From: Paraplanobispora takensis
GTDB lineage: Bacteria > Actinomycetota > Actinomycetes > Streptosporangiales > Streptosporangiaceae
DNA length: 64,000 nt
Direction: 5' to 3'
NCBI RefSeq assembly: GCF_016863195.1
Contig: NZ_BOOK01000049.1
Location: 29,976 to 93,975 of the forward strand
Below, in pieces: positions 42,553 through 50,543 of this stretch. Positions within the stretch are counted from its first letter, which is position 1, and the number at the start of each line of letters is the position of its first letter. Below the pieces are notes generated by a model, which made no database searches, had not been told where the DNA came from, and saw only the letters and a program-made list of their open reading frames with translations. A program made the position numbers and the translations under genes.

Positions 42553-43424
42553 GCGCCCACCAGGGCGAGGCCGTTCTTGAGAATCGAGTCCAGCTCGGCC
42601 AGGTGCTCGGGGGTGAGGTCGGTCAGCGGCGCCCGCACCGGGCCGACGTCCAGGCCGCGCAGCCGCAGGCCGGCCTTGACCAGGGCGACCGCGTAGCCCG
42701 GGGCCTTGCTGCGCAGCTCGACCAGGGGCGCGTAGAACTCCGTGATCAGCCGGTCGTCGCCGTTGAAGTAGGCGGTGGCGATCTCCGGGGCGAAGGCGAA
42801 GACGGCCGAGGAGTACAGCTCCACGCCGATGCCGCGGTAGGCGGGCATGGTCAGCTCGGCGGTCGGCAGGCCGTTGAAGAAGGTGAAGTCCGGGCCGATC
42901 TCCCGGCGGACCGCCAGCACGATGCGCTGCATCCGGTCGATGTCGCCCAGGCCGTCCTTCAGCCCGATCACACCGGGGATGCGGGCCAGCTCCACCACCG
43001 TGGCCGGGTCGAGCACCACGGAGCCGCGCTGGTAGATGATCACCGGCAGCTCGGCGGCGATCGCGCGCACGTACTCGGCGAACCCGGCCGCCGTGCCCTG
43101 GGTCAGGTAGGGCGGCATGAGCAGCAGGCCGTCGGCGCCCGCCTCGCGGGCAGTACGGGCCTGCTCCAGGGCGGCGCCGAGCGGGCCGCCCGCGCCGGCC
43201 AGCACCGGCACCGCGCCCCGGACGGTCTCGGCGGCCACCCGCACGGCGCGGGCGTGCTCGCTCTGGGACAGGGCGGAGAACTCCCCGGTGCCGCAGGCCA
43301 CGAAGACGCCGCCGGTGCCGTGCGCGAGACCCCGGCCGATGTGCTCGGCCAGCACGTCCTGCGCCAGCGCGCCCGCGCTGTCGTAGGGGGTCACGGGGAA
43401 GAACAGGACTCCGCTGAGATTCAT
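42549..43424 (-). CDS. kdgD: 5-dehydro-4-deoxyglucarate dehydratase (decarboxylating)
   Basis: 291 residues of the DapA fold, closest to KdgD: LSGVLFFPVTPYDSAG at the start, GGVFVACGTGEFSALSQSEH, LPVIIYQRGSVVL with the catalytic Tyr, PGVIGLKDGLGDIDRMQ with the Schiff-base Lys, and ALVKAGLRLRGLDVGPVRAPL at the end. It converts 5-dehydro-4-deoxy-D-glucarate to 2-oxoglutarate semialdehyde, CO2 and water, the substrate of the dehydrogenase encoded at 37310. Part of the minus-strand operon starting at 44342. The ALVKAG..GPVR signature makes KdgD more likely than dihydrodipicolinate synthase. Confidence 0.87.
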   Translation of the reverse strand: MNLSGVLFFPVTPYDSAGALAQDVLAEHIGRGLAHGTGGVFVACGTGEFSALSQSEHARAVRVAAETVRGAVPVLAGAGGPLGAALEQARTAREAGADGLLLMPPYLTQGTAAGFAEYVRAIAAELPVIIYQRGSVVLDPATVVELARIPGVIGLKDGLGDIDRMQRIVLAVRREIGPDFTFFNGLPTAELTMPAYRGIGVELYSSAVFAFAPEIATAYFNGDDRLITEFYAPLVELRSKAPGYAVALVKAGLRLRGLDVGPVRAPLTDLTPEHLAELDSILKNGLALVGA

Positions 43425-43457
43425 GATCGGTGCTCCAGGGGGAAAGGCTCTGGGGTG

Positions 43458-44342
43458 TCAGGAGAGTTCGGTGCGCCAGCTGCGCTTGGCCTGCCAGCCG
43501 AGCAGCTCGCCGGCCTTGGCCGAGGAGAAGGCGGGGGTGGTGCCGGTGAGGGTGTCGGCGAAGCCCGCGGTGGACGGGATGACCTCGGGCAGCAGCTCGG
43601 CCAGCGGCTCGCGCGCCAGGGCGTCGGCGGCCCCGGCGAAGAAGACCTCGCCGTTGGGCAGCCCGGGCAGCCGGTCGAGCAGGGTCATGAGCATGTCGGC
43701 CGCGTCGCGGGCGTCGATGTAGTTGAACAGCGAGACCCCGGCGATCTCGGGCCGGTCCAGGCGTTCGGCGACCGTGTGCCCCGACTGGGTCGGGGCGCCC
43801 TCCCACTCCTCCGGCGCGATCACGAAGCAGGGCCGCACCGCCGCCAGTTTGGTGGCGGTCGCGGTGCGGGCGAAGGAGCGCACCGTCTCCTCGGCGACGA
43901 CCTTGGACAGGTTGTAGGCGTTCCACGGCAGGACCGGGTGGTCCTCGTCCAGGGGCAGGTAGGAGGGGGTCCAGCCGCCCGGCGCGCCGTACCCCATGAC
44001 GGTCGGGCTGCTGGCCACGACCACCTTGCCCACGCCCAGCGCCACCGCCGCGTCGCACACGTTGAAGGCCAGCTGCGTGTTGGTGCGGAAGGTCACCGCG
44101 TCGCTGTGGCTGAACGGGGTGGCGATGGCGGCCAGGTGCACGACGGCGTCCGGCCGGAAGCGCGCGATCACCTGGTAGGCCTCGCCGAGATCGGTCAGAT
44201 CGGCGGGGAGGGTGGCGGCGGCGTCGGCGGGCGTTCCCGGGGCCCGGTCCACGCCGATCACCTCGTGCCCGGCCGCGGCGAGCGCGGACACGACGCTGCG
44301 CCCGAGGCGCCCGGCGCTCCCGGTGACAAGAGTTCTGCTCAC
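43458..44342 (-). CDS. Extended SDR, candidate uronate/sugar dehydrogenase
   Basis: 294 residues from GTG 44342. NAD-binding start RTLVTGSAGRLGRSVVSAL, VVHLAAIATPFSHSD, VVVASSPTVMGYGAPGG and the catalytic YNLSK (YxxxK) at about residue 150 place it among NAD-dependent epimerase/dehydratase-type extended SDRs. As the first gene of an operon that continues with kdgD and the enolase-superfamily enzyme, oxidation of galacturonate or glucuronate to the aldarolactone is the expected role. Sequence resemblance to known uronate dehydrogenases is not close, so epimerase or another sugar dehydrogenase activity remains possible. Confidence 0.75.
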   Translation of the reverse strand: MSRTLVTGSAGRLGRSVVSALAAAGHEVIGVDRAPGTPADAAATLPADLTDLGEAYQVIARFRPDAVVHLAAIATPFSHSDAVTFRTNTQLAFNVCDAAVALGVGKVVVASSPTVMGYGAPGGWTPSYLPLDEDHPVLPWNAYNLSKVVAEETVRSFARTATATKLAAVRPCFVIAPEEWEGAPTQSGHTVAERLDRPEIAGVSLFNYIDARDAADMLMTLLDRLPGLPNGEVFFAGAADALAREPLAELLPEVIPSTAGFADTLTGTTPAFSSAKAGELLGWQAKRSWRTELS

Positions 44343-44384
44343 GGGTGTCTTTTCCCTTCTGGCAGTCCCGGACGAGCCAGGGAC

Positions 44385-44398
44385 TGCAACCAGTTGCA
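44385..44398 (-). promoter_or_regulatory. LacI-type operator C (catabolic operon)
   Basis: TGCAAC-CA-GTTGCA, perfect 6-bp arms. It begins 4 nt after the -10 box of the minus-strand operon, the same geometry as operator A. Confidence 0.7.
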
Positions 44399-44402
44399 CT
44401 GA

Positions 44403-44431
44403 ACAGTGTCGGCATCTGCCCGAAACGTCAA
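44403..44431 (-). promoter_or_regulatory. Promoter of uronate catabolic operon
   Basis: Minus strand: -35 TTGACG (44431-44426), 17-nt spacer, -10 CACTGT (44408-44403), then 4 nt and operator C. The rest of the long divergent gap (to 44782) holds operators D and E and the transporter promoter. Confidence 0.65.
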
Positions 44432-44493
44432 GGGCTCATTTTCGACAGTGCCTTTGACCTGCCGCTTCGTTTCCACGAGACGATGGGAGGCAT

Positions 44494-44507
44494 CGCAACC
44501 GGTAGCA
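44494..44507 (+). promoter_or_regulatory. LacI-type operator D
   Basis: CGCAACCGGTAGCA, two mismatches from TGCAACCGNTTGCA; in the divergent region between the catabolic and transporter operons. Confidence 0.5.
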
Positions 44508-44585
44508 GAATCGATGCCGTCAATCCTCGGGCGAAGGCGGTTGCGGTCTATTCATCCTATGATTCGATGTATTGCTCATCGGTTC

Positions 44586-44599
44586 TGCAACCGCTTGTA
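44586..44599 (+). promoter_or_regulatory. LacI-type operator E
   Basis: TGCAACCGCTTGTA, one mismatch from the consensus and followed by an extra GCAACC half site at 44601. Upstream of the transporter operon. Confidence 0.6.
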
Positions 44600-44782
44600 G
44601 CAACCAAGTCATACTCACGAAATTGTTTACCTGGCCGACATCTGTCATTACCGGTCTCAGCTGGACAAACGCTGCGAACGATATATCGGTAACAGCTAGG
44701 TAACGCCTGCAAAGGGTTGACGTAACTTTCCGGGACCTATAGGAAAGCGCCATCCAATCACGTCTCACCGGGAGGTCCCGTG

Positions 44783-44842
44783 ATGACGACTGAATCACCG
44801 CGTGTCCGGCGCCGGCCCGTCCAGGGGTCGCGCCGTGGTTGA
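44783..44842 (+). CDS. Short ORF (19 aa) before ABC permease gene
   Basis: ATG 44783 lies 7 nt after a clear GGAGG (44771-44775) and encodes MTTESPRVRRRPVQGSRRG. The TGA (44840-44842) overlaps the GTG 44835 of the permease gene. It has the only good ribosome site before the transporter operon. It could be a coupling leader, or the true permease N-terminus separated by a frameshift. Confidence 0.4.
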   Translation: MTTESPRVRRRPVQGSRRG

Positions 44843-45812
44843 TTCGCTGTCGCTGAAGCCTGAGGCCGCGGCTCCCGCCCCCGCACCCGCCGTCAAGCGC
44901 GGGCGCGGGCGTCCCCAGCCGTCCCTCCGTTCCCGCCGTGAGGCGTGGGCGGCCCACCTGTTCCTCGTGCCGTGGTTCATCGGCCTGTTCCTGATCACGA
45001 TCGGCCCGATCGTCGCGTCGTTCTATCTGTCCTTCACCGACTACAGCCTCCTGGAGGAGGCCAAGTGGGTCGGGCTGGAGAACTACATCAAGCTGTTCAC
45101 CGAGGATCCGCGCTTCTGGACCTCGCTGAAGGTCACCGCGGTCTACGTGGTCGTGTCGGTCCCGCTCCAGCTCGCCTTCGCCCTGGCCCTGGCGCTGCTG
45201 CTCGACCGCGGCCTGCGCGGTCTGTCGTTCTACCGCTCGATCTACTATCTGCCGTCGCTGCTCGGCGGCAGCGTCGCGATCGCCATCCTCTGGCGGAAGA
45301 TCTTCGGCGCCGACGGTCTGGTCAACGCGATCCTGGCCGTCTTCGGCATCCAGGGCACCAGCTACGTCAACAACCCCGACACCGCGCTGAGCACCCTGAT
45401 CCTGCTGCACGTGTGGACGTTCGGCGCCCCCATGGTCATCTTCCTGGCGGGCCTGCGGCAGATCCCCAGCAGCTACTACGAGGCCGCCTCGATCGACGGT
45501 GCCGGGACGCTCCAGCAGTTCAAGTCGATCACGCTGCCGCTGCTCACGCCGATCATCTTCTTCAACCTCGTGCTGGAGATCATCAAATCGTTCCAGTCGT
45601 TCACGCAGTCGTTCATCGTCAGCAACGGCACCGGCGGCCCGACCGACTCCACGCTCTTCTACACGCTCTACCTCTACACCAAGGGGTTCAAGGACTACGA
45701 GATGGGCTACGCCTCGGCGCTGGCCTGGGTGCTCGTGGTCATCATCGCCGCTCTGACCGGAATCAACTTCCTCGCGTCCAAGTATTGGGTCTTCTATGGC
45801 GACAGTAAGTAG
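44835..45812 (+). CDS. ABC sugar transporter permease (MalF type)
   Basis: 325 residues from GTG 44835, which overlaps the leader ORF stop; GTG 44802 is an in-frame alternative without a ribosome site. A cytosolic Pro/Arg-rich tail precedes six membrane helices beginning AHLFLVPWFIGLFLITIGPIV. The ATPase-contact EAA loop is YYEAASIDGAGTLQQFKSITLPLL at about residue 220. CUT1-family importers take up oligosaccharides or uronides. It is followed by the second permease (17-nt overlap) and the binding protein. No ATPase gene is present, so a shared MsiK-like ATPase elsewhere is expected. Confidence 0.9.
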   Translation: MVDSLSLKPEAAAPAPAPAVKRGRGRPQPSLRSRREAWAAHLFLVPWFIGLFLITIGPIVASFYLSFTDYSLLEEAKWVGLENYIKLFTEDPRFWTSLKVTAVYVVVSVPLQLAFALALALLLDRGLRGLSFYRSIYYLPSLLGGSVAIAILWRKIFGADGLVNAILAVFGIQGTSYVNNPDTALSTLILLHVWTFGAPMVIFLAGLRQIPSSYYEAASIDGAGTLQQFKSITLPLLTPIIFFNLVLEIIKSFQSFTQSFIVSNGTGGPTDSTLFYTLYLYTKGFKDYEMGYASALAWVLVVIIAALTGINFLASKYWVFYGDSK

Positions 45813-46659
45813 CCGCAATCCGGTCCTGTACCGGCGCCGCGTCACCAGGGGTGCCAAGCACCTGATGCTGATCGGCTTCGGCCTGGTCATGCTCTATCCG
45901 CTGCTGTGGATGATCTCCAGCTCGCTCAAGCCGGAGGAGCTGATCTTCCGGGAGCCGGGCCTGATCCCCAGCGAGATCACCTTCGAGAACTACACGCAGG
46001 GCTGGAACGCGCTCGCGCACCCCTTCAGCTACTACCTGTGGAACTCGGCGCTCATCACGATCCTGTCGGTGGTCGGCAACCTGGCGGCGTGCTCGCTGGC
46101 GGCCTACTCCTTCGCCCGGTTGAACTTCCCGCTGAAGAAGCTGTGGTTCGCGCTCATGCTCGGCACGATCATGCTGCCGCTGCACGTGGTGATCGTGCCG
46201 CAGTACATCATGTTCTCCCAGCTGGACATGATCAACACGATCTGGCCGCTGATCCTGCCGAAGTTCCTGGCCCACGACTCGTTCTTCATCTTCCTGATGG
46301 TCCAGTTCATCAGGACGCTGCCGCGCGAGCTCGACGAGGCCGCCGCGATCGACGGCGCCGGATACTGGCGGACCTTCTTCCGCGTCATCCTCCCGCTGTG
46401 CACCCCCGCGCTGACCACCACGGCGATCTTCACCTTCATCTGGACCTGGAATGACTTCTTCAGCCAGCTCCTCTACCTGAACAACCCCGACAACTTCACC
46501 GTCCCGGTGGCGCTGCGCAGCTTCCTGGACTCCAGCGGTGAGTCGTCGTGGGGTCCGATGTTCGCCATGTCGATCATCGCCCTCGGGCCGATCTTCGGAT
46601 TCTTCCTGGCCGGCCAGAAGTACCTGATCCGCGGTATGGCCACCACGGGTCTCAAGTAG
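45796..46659 (+). CDS. ABC sugar transporter permease (MalG type)
   Basis: 287 residues with six helices: HLMLIGFGLVMLYPLLWMIS at the start, YYLWNSALITILSVVGNLAACSLAAY and so on. The EAA loop is LDEAAAIDGAGYWRTFFRVILPLCTP at about residue 185, and the end is LAGQKYLIRGMATTGLK, a typical CUT1 C-terminus. It forms the heterodimeric channel with the preceding MalF-type protein. The start overlaps the upstream gene by 17 nt, so translation is coupled. Confidence 0.92.
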   Translation: MATVSSRNPVLYRRRVTRGAKHLMLIGFGLVMLYPLLWMISSSLKPEELIFREPGLIPSEITFENYTQGWNALAHPFSYYLWNSALITILSVVGNLAACSLAAYSFARLNFPLKKLWFALMLGTIMLPLHVVIVPQYIMFSQLDMINTIWPLILPKFLAHDSFFIFLMVQFIRTLPRELDEAAAIDGAGYWRTFFRVILPLCTPALTTTAIFTFIWTWNDFFSQLLYLNNPDNFTVPVALRSFLDSSGESSWGPMFAMSIIALGPIFGFFLAGQKYLIRGMATTGLK

Positions 46660-46703
46660 TCCTCTTCAACCCCCTGAGAAAAGCTAAAGAGGAAGGACGA
46701 GAG

Positions 46704-47975
46704 ATGCGCTCTCTCAAGACGGTCGCCGCGCTCGCGGTGGCGGCTCTCACCCTGACGGCGTGCGGCAGCGGCGGCGGTGACGGCGAAGCGGCCGACGGCA
46801 AGGTCAAGCTCCGCTTCTCCTACTGGGGCGCCGACTCCCGGCAGAAGCTCACCGAGCAGGCGATCGCCGCGTTCGAGAAGAAGAACCCGAACATCGACGT
46901 GGTGGGCGAGTTCTCCGACTGGGCGAGCTACTACGAGTCGCTGGCCACCAAGGTCGCGGCCAACGACGCGCCCGACGTGATGACCCTCGAGATCCGGGGC
47001 CTGTCGGAGTACGCCGGCCGCGGCGCCCTCACCGACCTGTCCGGCAAGGTCAACACCGCCGACCTCGACCAGGGCGTGCTGCCCTCCGGTCAGGTCGAGG
47101 GCAAGCAGTACGCCCTGCCCACCGGCGTCAACGTCTTCGCGGTGCTCGCCAACAAGGCCACCATCGAGAAGGCGGGCGAGAAGATGCCCGACGACGCGAC
47201 CTGGACGTGGGACGACTACATCGAGCTCTCCTCGAAGATCACCAAGGGGGGCGGCGGCTCGATCTACGGCACCGAGTACACCTTCAACCCCGCCTACCTG
47301 ACCATCTTCGCCGCCCAGCGCGGCGAGCAGTTCTACAACAACGGCAAGATCGGCATCACGCCCGAGACCCTCAAGGCCTGGTGGGCGAACTTCGACAAGC
47401 TGATCAAGACCAAGGGCTCGCCCGACGCCGCCAAGATGGCCGAGACCGCCGCCGCCGGTCAGGAGCAGTCGCTGATCGCGACCAACACCGGCGGGTTCGG
47501 CATGTGGTGGACCAACCAGCTCGGCGCCATGACCAAGTCCTCGGGCCAGGAGCTGACCCTGCTCCGCCTGCCGAAGTCGCCGGACGCGCAGAAGTCGGGG
47601 CTGTTCCTGCAGCCGGCCATGCACTGGACGATCTCCAGCAAGACCGAGCACCCGGCCGAGGCCCAGAAGTTCGTCGACTTCCTGCTCAACGACCCCGAGG
47701 CCGGCGCCATCCTGCTCAGCGACCGCGGCCTGCCGATCAACAGCAAGGTCCTGGCGTCCATCAAGGACAAGCTCCCGCCGGCCGACCAGCAGACCCTGAC
47801 CTTCATCGACTCCATCAAGGGCGACCTCGACCAGGTCGTCGTCCCGCCGAAGGGCGGCGGCAAGATGGAGGACATCATCCGGCGCTACTCCGAGGCCGTG
47901 ACCTCCGGTCAGCAGAGCCCCGACGAGGCGGCCACCAAGCTCCTCGAGGAGGCCAACGCGGCCATCTCCGGCTGA
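46704..47975 (+). CDS. ABC sugar-binding lipoprotein
   Basis: 423 residues from ATG 46704 with GAGGAAGGA upstream. The N-terminus is a lipoprotein signal with lipobox LTLTAC (Cys about residue 20) followed by a GSGGGDG linker. The mature protein is a type 1 extracellular solute-binding protein: LRFSYWGADSRQKLTEQAI, VMTLEIRGLSEYAGRGALTDLS, YALPTGVNVFAVLANKATIEKAG. It would capture pectin-derived oligomers or uronides for the adjacent permeases. A strong stem-loop follows at 48025. Confidence 0.92.
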   Translation: MRSLKTVAALAVAALTLTACGSGGGDGEAADGKVKLRFSYWGADSRQKLTEQAIAAFEKKNPNIDVVGEFSDWASYYESLATKVAANDAPDVMTLEIRGLSEYAGRGALTDLSGKVNTADLDQGVLPSGQVEGKQYALPTGVNVFAVLANKATIEKAGEKMPDDATWTWDDYIELSSKITKGGGGSIYGTEYTFNPAYLTIFAAQRGEQFYNNGKIGITPETLKAWWANFDKLIKTKGSPDAAKMAETAAAGQEQSLIATNTGGFGMWWTNQLGAMTKSSGQELTLLRLPKSPDAQKSGLFLQPAMHWTISSKTEHPAEAQKFVDFLLNDPEAGAILLSDRGLPINSKVLASIKDKLPPADQQTLTFIDSIKGDLDQVVVPPKGGGKMEDIIRRYSEAVTSGQQSPDEAATKLLEEANAAISG

Positions 47976-48024
47976 TCCGCCGGCGGCAGGGCGTCGCACG
48001 CCCGGCCGGGAAACACCCTCACGC

Positions 48025-48066
48025 CTGCCGTACGGCCCGTTCGGGAGCGCTCGGGCCGTACGGCAG
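48025..48066. terminator. Stem-loop inside transporter operon
   Basis: 15-bp perfect arms ctgccgtacggcccg and cgggccgtacggcag with a 12-nt loop, between the binding-protein gene and the oxidoreductase gene. It may stop part of transcription or protect the binding-protein mRNA, giving more of that protein. Confidence 0.55.
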
Positions 48067-48086
48067 CACACCATCGGGGAGAAGAG

Positions 48087-49373
48087 ATGAGATACGCATT
48101 CGTCGGGCTCGGCCACCGCGCCCAGATGTACGTGGACGCGCTGCTCGGCGACTGGCGCGACACCGGCACCGTCGTCGCCCTGTGCGACACCAACCGCACG
48201 CGTATGGACTACTACGTCGAGCGGATCGGCCAGGACGTCCCGTGCTTCGCGCCGGACGACTACGTCAAGATGCTCGACCTGTGCGACGCGGTGGTCGTGG
48301 CCACCGTGGACGCCACGCACGCCCACTACGTCGTCACGGCGCTGGAGGCGGGCAAGCGCGTGATCGTCGAGAAGCCGCTGACGATCGACGCCGAGAGCTG
48401 CGCCGCGATCGCCGCTGCGGCGGAGCGGAGCACCGGCTCCCTGATCGTCACCTTCAACTACCGCTACTCGCCCCGCAACTCCGCCGTGCGCCGCCTCATC
48501 ATGGAGGGCGCGATCGGCGAGATCACCTCCGTGCACTTCGACTGGGCCCTGGACACCATCCACGGCGCCGACTACTTCCGCCGCTGGCACCGCGCCAAGG
48601 TCAACTCCGGCGGGCTGCTGGTGCACAAGTCCACCCACCACTTCGACCTGGTCAACTGGTGGCTGGCCGCCGCGGCGCAGAGCGTGTACGCCCGGGGCGA
48701 CCTGCGCTTCTACGGCGCCGAGAACGCCCGGGCCCGCGGCCTGGAGACCCGGCCCGAGCGCGGCCAGGGCGCGTCCGGCCTCGGCAGCGACCCGTTCATC
48801 CTGGACATCTCCGCCGACCCGCGGCTCAAGCGCCTGTACCTGGACGCCGAGCACGAGGACGGCTACATCCGCGACCAGGACGTCTTCGCCGAGGGCGTCA
48901 CCATCGAGGACAACATGGCGGTCCTGGTCCACTACGACAACCGGGCCCTGCTCACCTACTCGCTCAACGCGCACGCGCCCTACGAGGGCTACCGGGCCGT
49001 GTTCAACGGCACCGGCGGGCGGATCGAGCTGGAGGTGTGCGAGCGCGCCTGGACGCCGCCGCACGCGGCGATCGACCCGACCGCCGCCTCCAAGGAGCAC
49101 GCGACGGGCACCTGGGAGAAACTCGTCCTGCACCAGCACTGGAAGGAGCCGCAGGAGGTCCCGATCGAGCAGGGCGCCGGCGGCCACGGCGGCGGTGACC
49201 GGCTGCTGCTGAACGACGTGTTCCGCGGTCCGGACGACGACCCGCTGGCCCGGCAGGCCGGCTATCTCGACGGCATCCGCAGCGTCATGGTGGGCGCCTC
49301 GGCCAACGAGTCGATCCGCACCGGCCGCCCGATCCACCTGGTCGACGGCGGCACCCGCATGGCGGACAGCTGA
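48087..49373 (+). CDS. Gfo/Idh/MocA-family oxidoreductase
   Basis: 428 residues. NAD-binding start MRYAFVGLGHRAQMYVDALL, CDAVVVATVDATHAHYV, EKP motif GKRVIVEKPLTIDAE, and substrate-domain residues NSGGLLVHKSTHHFDLVNWWL with the catalytic His pair. The long C-terminal region carries DGYIRDQDVFAEGVTIEDN and FNGTGGRIELEVCERAW. This subgroup lies in plant-polysaccharide loci and probably oxidises a glycoside or sugar acid. It follows the transporter genes after a stem-loop and precedes the esterase gene by 3 nt. A GGGGAGAAGAG ribosome site is present. Confidence 0.88.
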   Translation: MRYAFVGLGHRAQMYVDALLGDWRDTGTVVALCDTNRTRMDYYVERIGQDVPCFAPDDYVKMLDLCDAVVVATVDATHAHYVVTALEAGKRVIVEKPLTIDAESCAAIAAAAERSTGSLIVTFNYRYSPRNSAVRRLIMEGAIGEITSVHFDWALDTIHGADYFRRWHRAKVNSGGLLVHKSTHHFDLVNWWLAAAAQSVYARGDLRFYGAENARARGLETRPERGQGASGLGSDPFILDISADPRLKRLYLDAEHEDGYIRDQDVFAEGVTIEDNMAVLVHYDNRALLTYSLNAHAPYEGYRAVFNGTGGRIELEVCERAWTPPHAAIDPTAASKEHATGTWEKLVLHQHWKEPQEVPIEQGAGGHGGGDRLLLNDVFRGPDDDPLARQAGYLDGIRSVMVGASANESIRTGRPIHLVDGGTRMADS

Positions 49374-49376
49374 GCC

Positions 49377-50543
49377 GTGCCGTCGGATCGCGAAGACAGC
49401 CCGCGCTCCCTGCGGCACCTCGGTGAGTTCTCCGCCCTCGCCGGGATCGCCGCCGCGCAGCGCGGGCTGTTCCCCAGACCCGGCCCGCGGCTGCGCGAGC
49501 AGGCCCGCGACGCGCTGGGCGTGCTGGACCTGACCGCCGCGGACGTGCGCACCGAGCGGACCTGGACGTCGGGCGGGCTGGCGGGGGAGGAGGTCTCCTG
49601 GGACGTCGGGTTCGGCCCCCGGACCCGCGCCTACGTGCTGCGCCCCCGCGAGGCGGGCGGCGCGGCGCTGCCGGGCGTCCTGGCGCTGCACTGCCACGCC
49701 GGGATGAAGCGGGCGGGCAAGGAGAAGATCGCCGACGGACCGGACGCCCCGTCCGCCGAGGTGGGCAGGCTGCGGGCCGCGCTCTACGGCGGCCGGGCGT
49801 GGGCGGGGGAACTGGCCCTGCGCGGGTTCACCGTACTGGTGCCCGACGTCCTGGGCTGGGGCAGCCGCAGGTTCCCCCTGACCGACATGCCCCCCGCCGC
49901 CCTCGCCTGCGTCCCCGCCGCTCCGGACGACTCCGCCGGGCCGGGGACGGCGGTGCCCGGCGAGGCCGACCGCTACGAGGTGGCGGCCGCCCACCACGAG
50001 CACGTGCTGGCCAAGTACTGCACCGTGCTCGGCACCTCCTACGCGGGCGCGGTGGCGGGGGAGGACCTGGCCGCGGCCGCCTATCTGCGCTCGCGCCCGG
50101 ACACCGGTCCCGTCGGCTGCGCCGGGCTGTCGGGCGGCGGCCTGCGCGCGGCCCTGCTCGGCGCCTTCGACCCGGACCAGGCGGCGGTCGCGGTGATCGC
50201 GATGATCTCCTCCTACCGGGACATGCTGGACGGCTACGTGGCCGGCCACACCTGGATGCTGTACCCGCCGGGCCTGTCGCGGCTGTGCGACCTGCCCGAC
50301 CTGGTGGCCTGCGCCGCCCCCCGGCCGCTGCTGGTCTGGTACGGCGAGCACGACCCGATCCTCCCGCCGGCCGGCATGCGCCGTGCCCACGAGACGATCA
50401 CCGGGCACTACCGGGAGGCCCCGCGGGGGTACACGGGCGTGTTCGCCCCGGCGGGGCACGAGTTCGGCCTCACGGCCCAGGAACAGGTCTTCGACTGGCT
50501 CACCCGCCACGTGACGGAGGACGGAGGCGCACGATGGCGGTGA
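49377..50543 (+). CDS. Dienelactone-hydrolase-like esterase
   Basis: 388 residues from GTG 49377. It is a cytosolic alpha/beta-hydrolase with an N-terminal extension: GVLALHCHAGMKRAGKEKI (oxyanion region), FTVLVPDVLGWGSRRFP, nucleophile elbow GCAGLSGGGLRAALLGA, acid WYGEHDPILPP and His GVFAPAGHEFGLT. Related proteins in hemicellulose and pectin loci are acetyl- or methylesterases acting on imported oligomers. Its end overlaps the LacI gene by 10 nt. No signal peptide. Confidence 0.82.
   Translation: MPSDREDSPRSLRHLGEFSALAGIAAAQRGLFPRPGPRLREQARDALGVLDLTAADVRTERTWTSGGLAGEEVSWDVGFGPRTRAYVLRPREAGGAALPGVLALHCHAGMKRAGKEKIADGPDAPSAEVGRLRAALYGGRAWAGELALRGFTVLVPDVLGWGSRRFPLTDMPPAALACVPAAPDDSAGPGTAVPGEADRYEVAAAHHEHVLAKYCTVLGTSYAGAVAGEDLAAAAYLRSRPDTGPVGCAGLSGGGLRAALLGAFDPDQAAVAVIAMISSYRDMLDGYVAGHTWMLYPPGLSRLCDLPDLVACAAPRPLLVWYGEHDPILPPAGMRRAHETITGHYREAPRGYTGVFAPAGHEFGLTAQEQVFDWLTRHVTEDGGARWR

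Noticed and set aside
44343..44782. Missing gene in the longest non-coding gap
   Set aside because: No convincing frame or domain on either strand; the gap is accounted for by promoters and LacI operators C, D and E.
46473..50510. Open reading frame of 1345 codons on the minus strand
   Set aside because: It runs antisense through the permease, binding-protein, oxidoreductase and esterase genes, all with clear motifs. High GC makes long antisense frames common; it has no recognisable domain.
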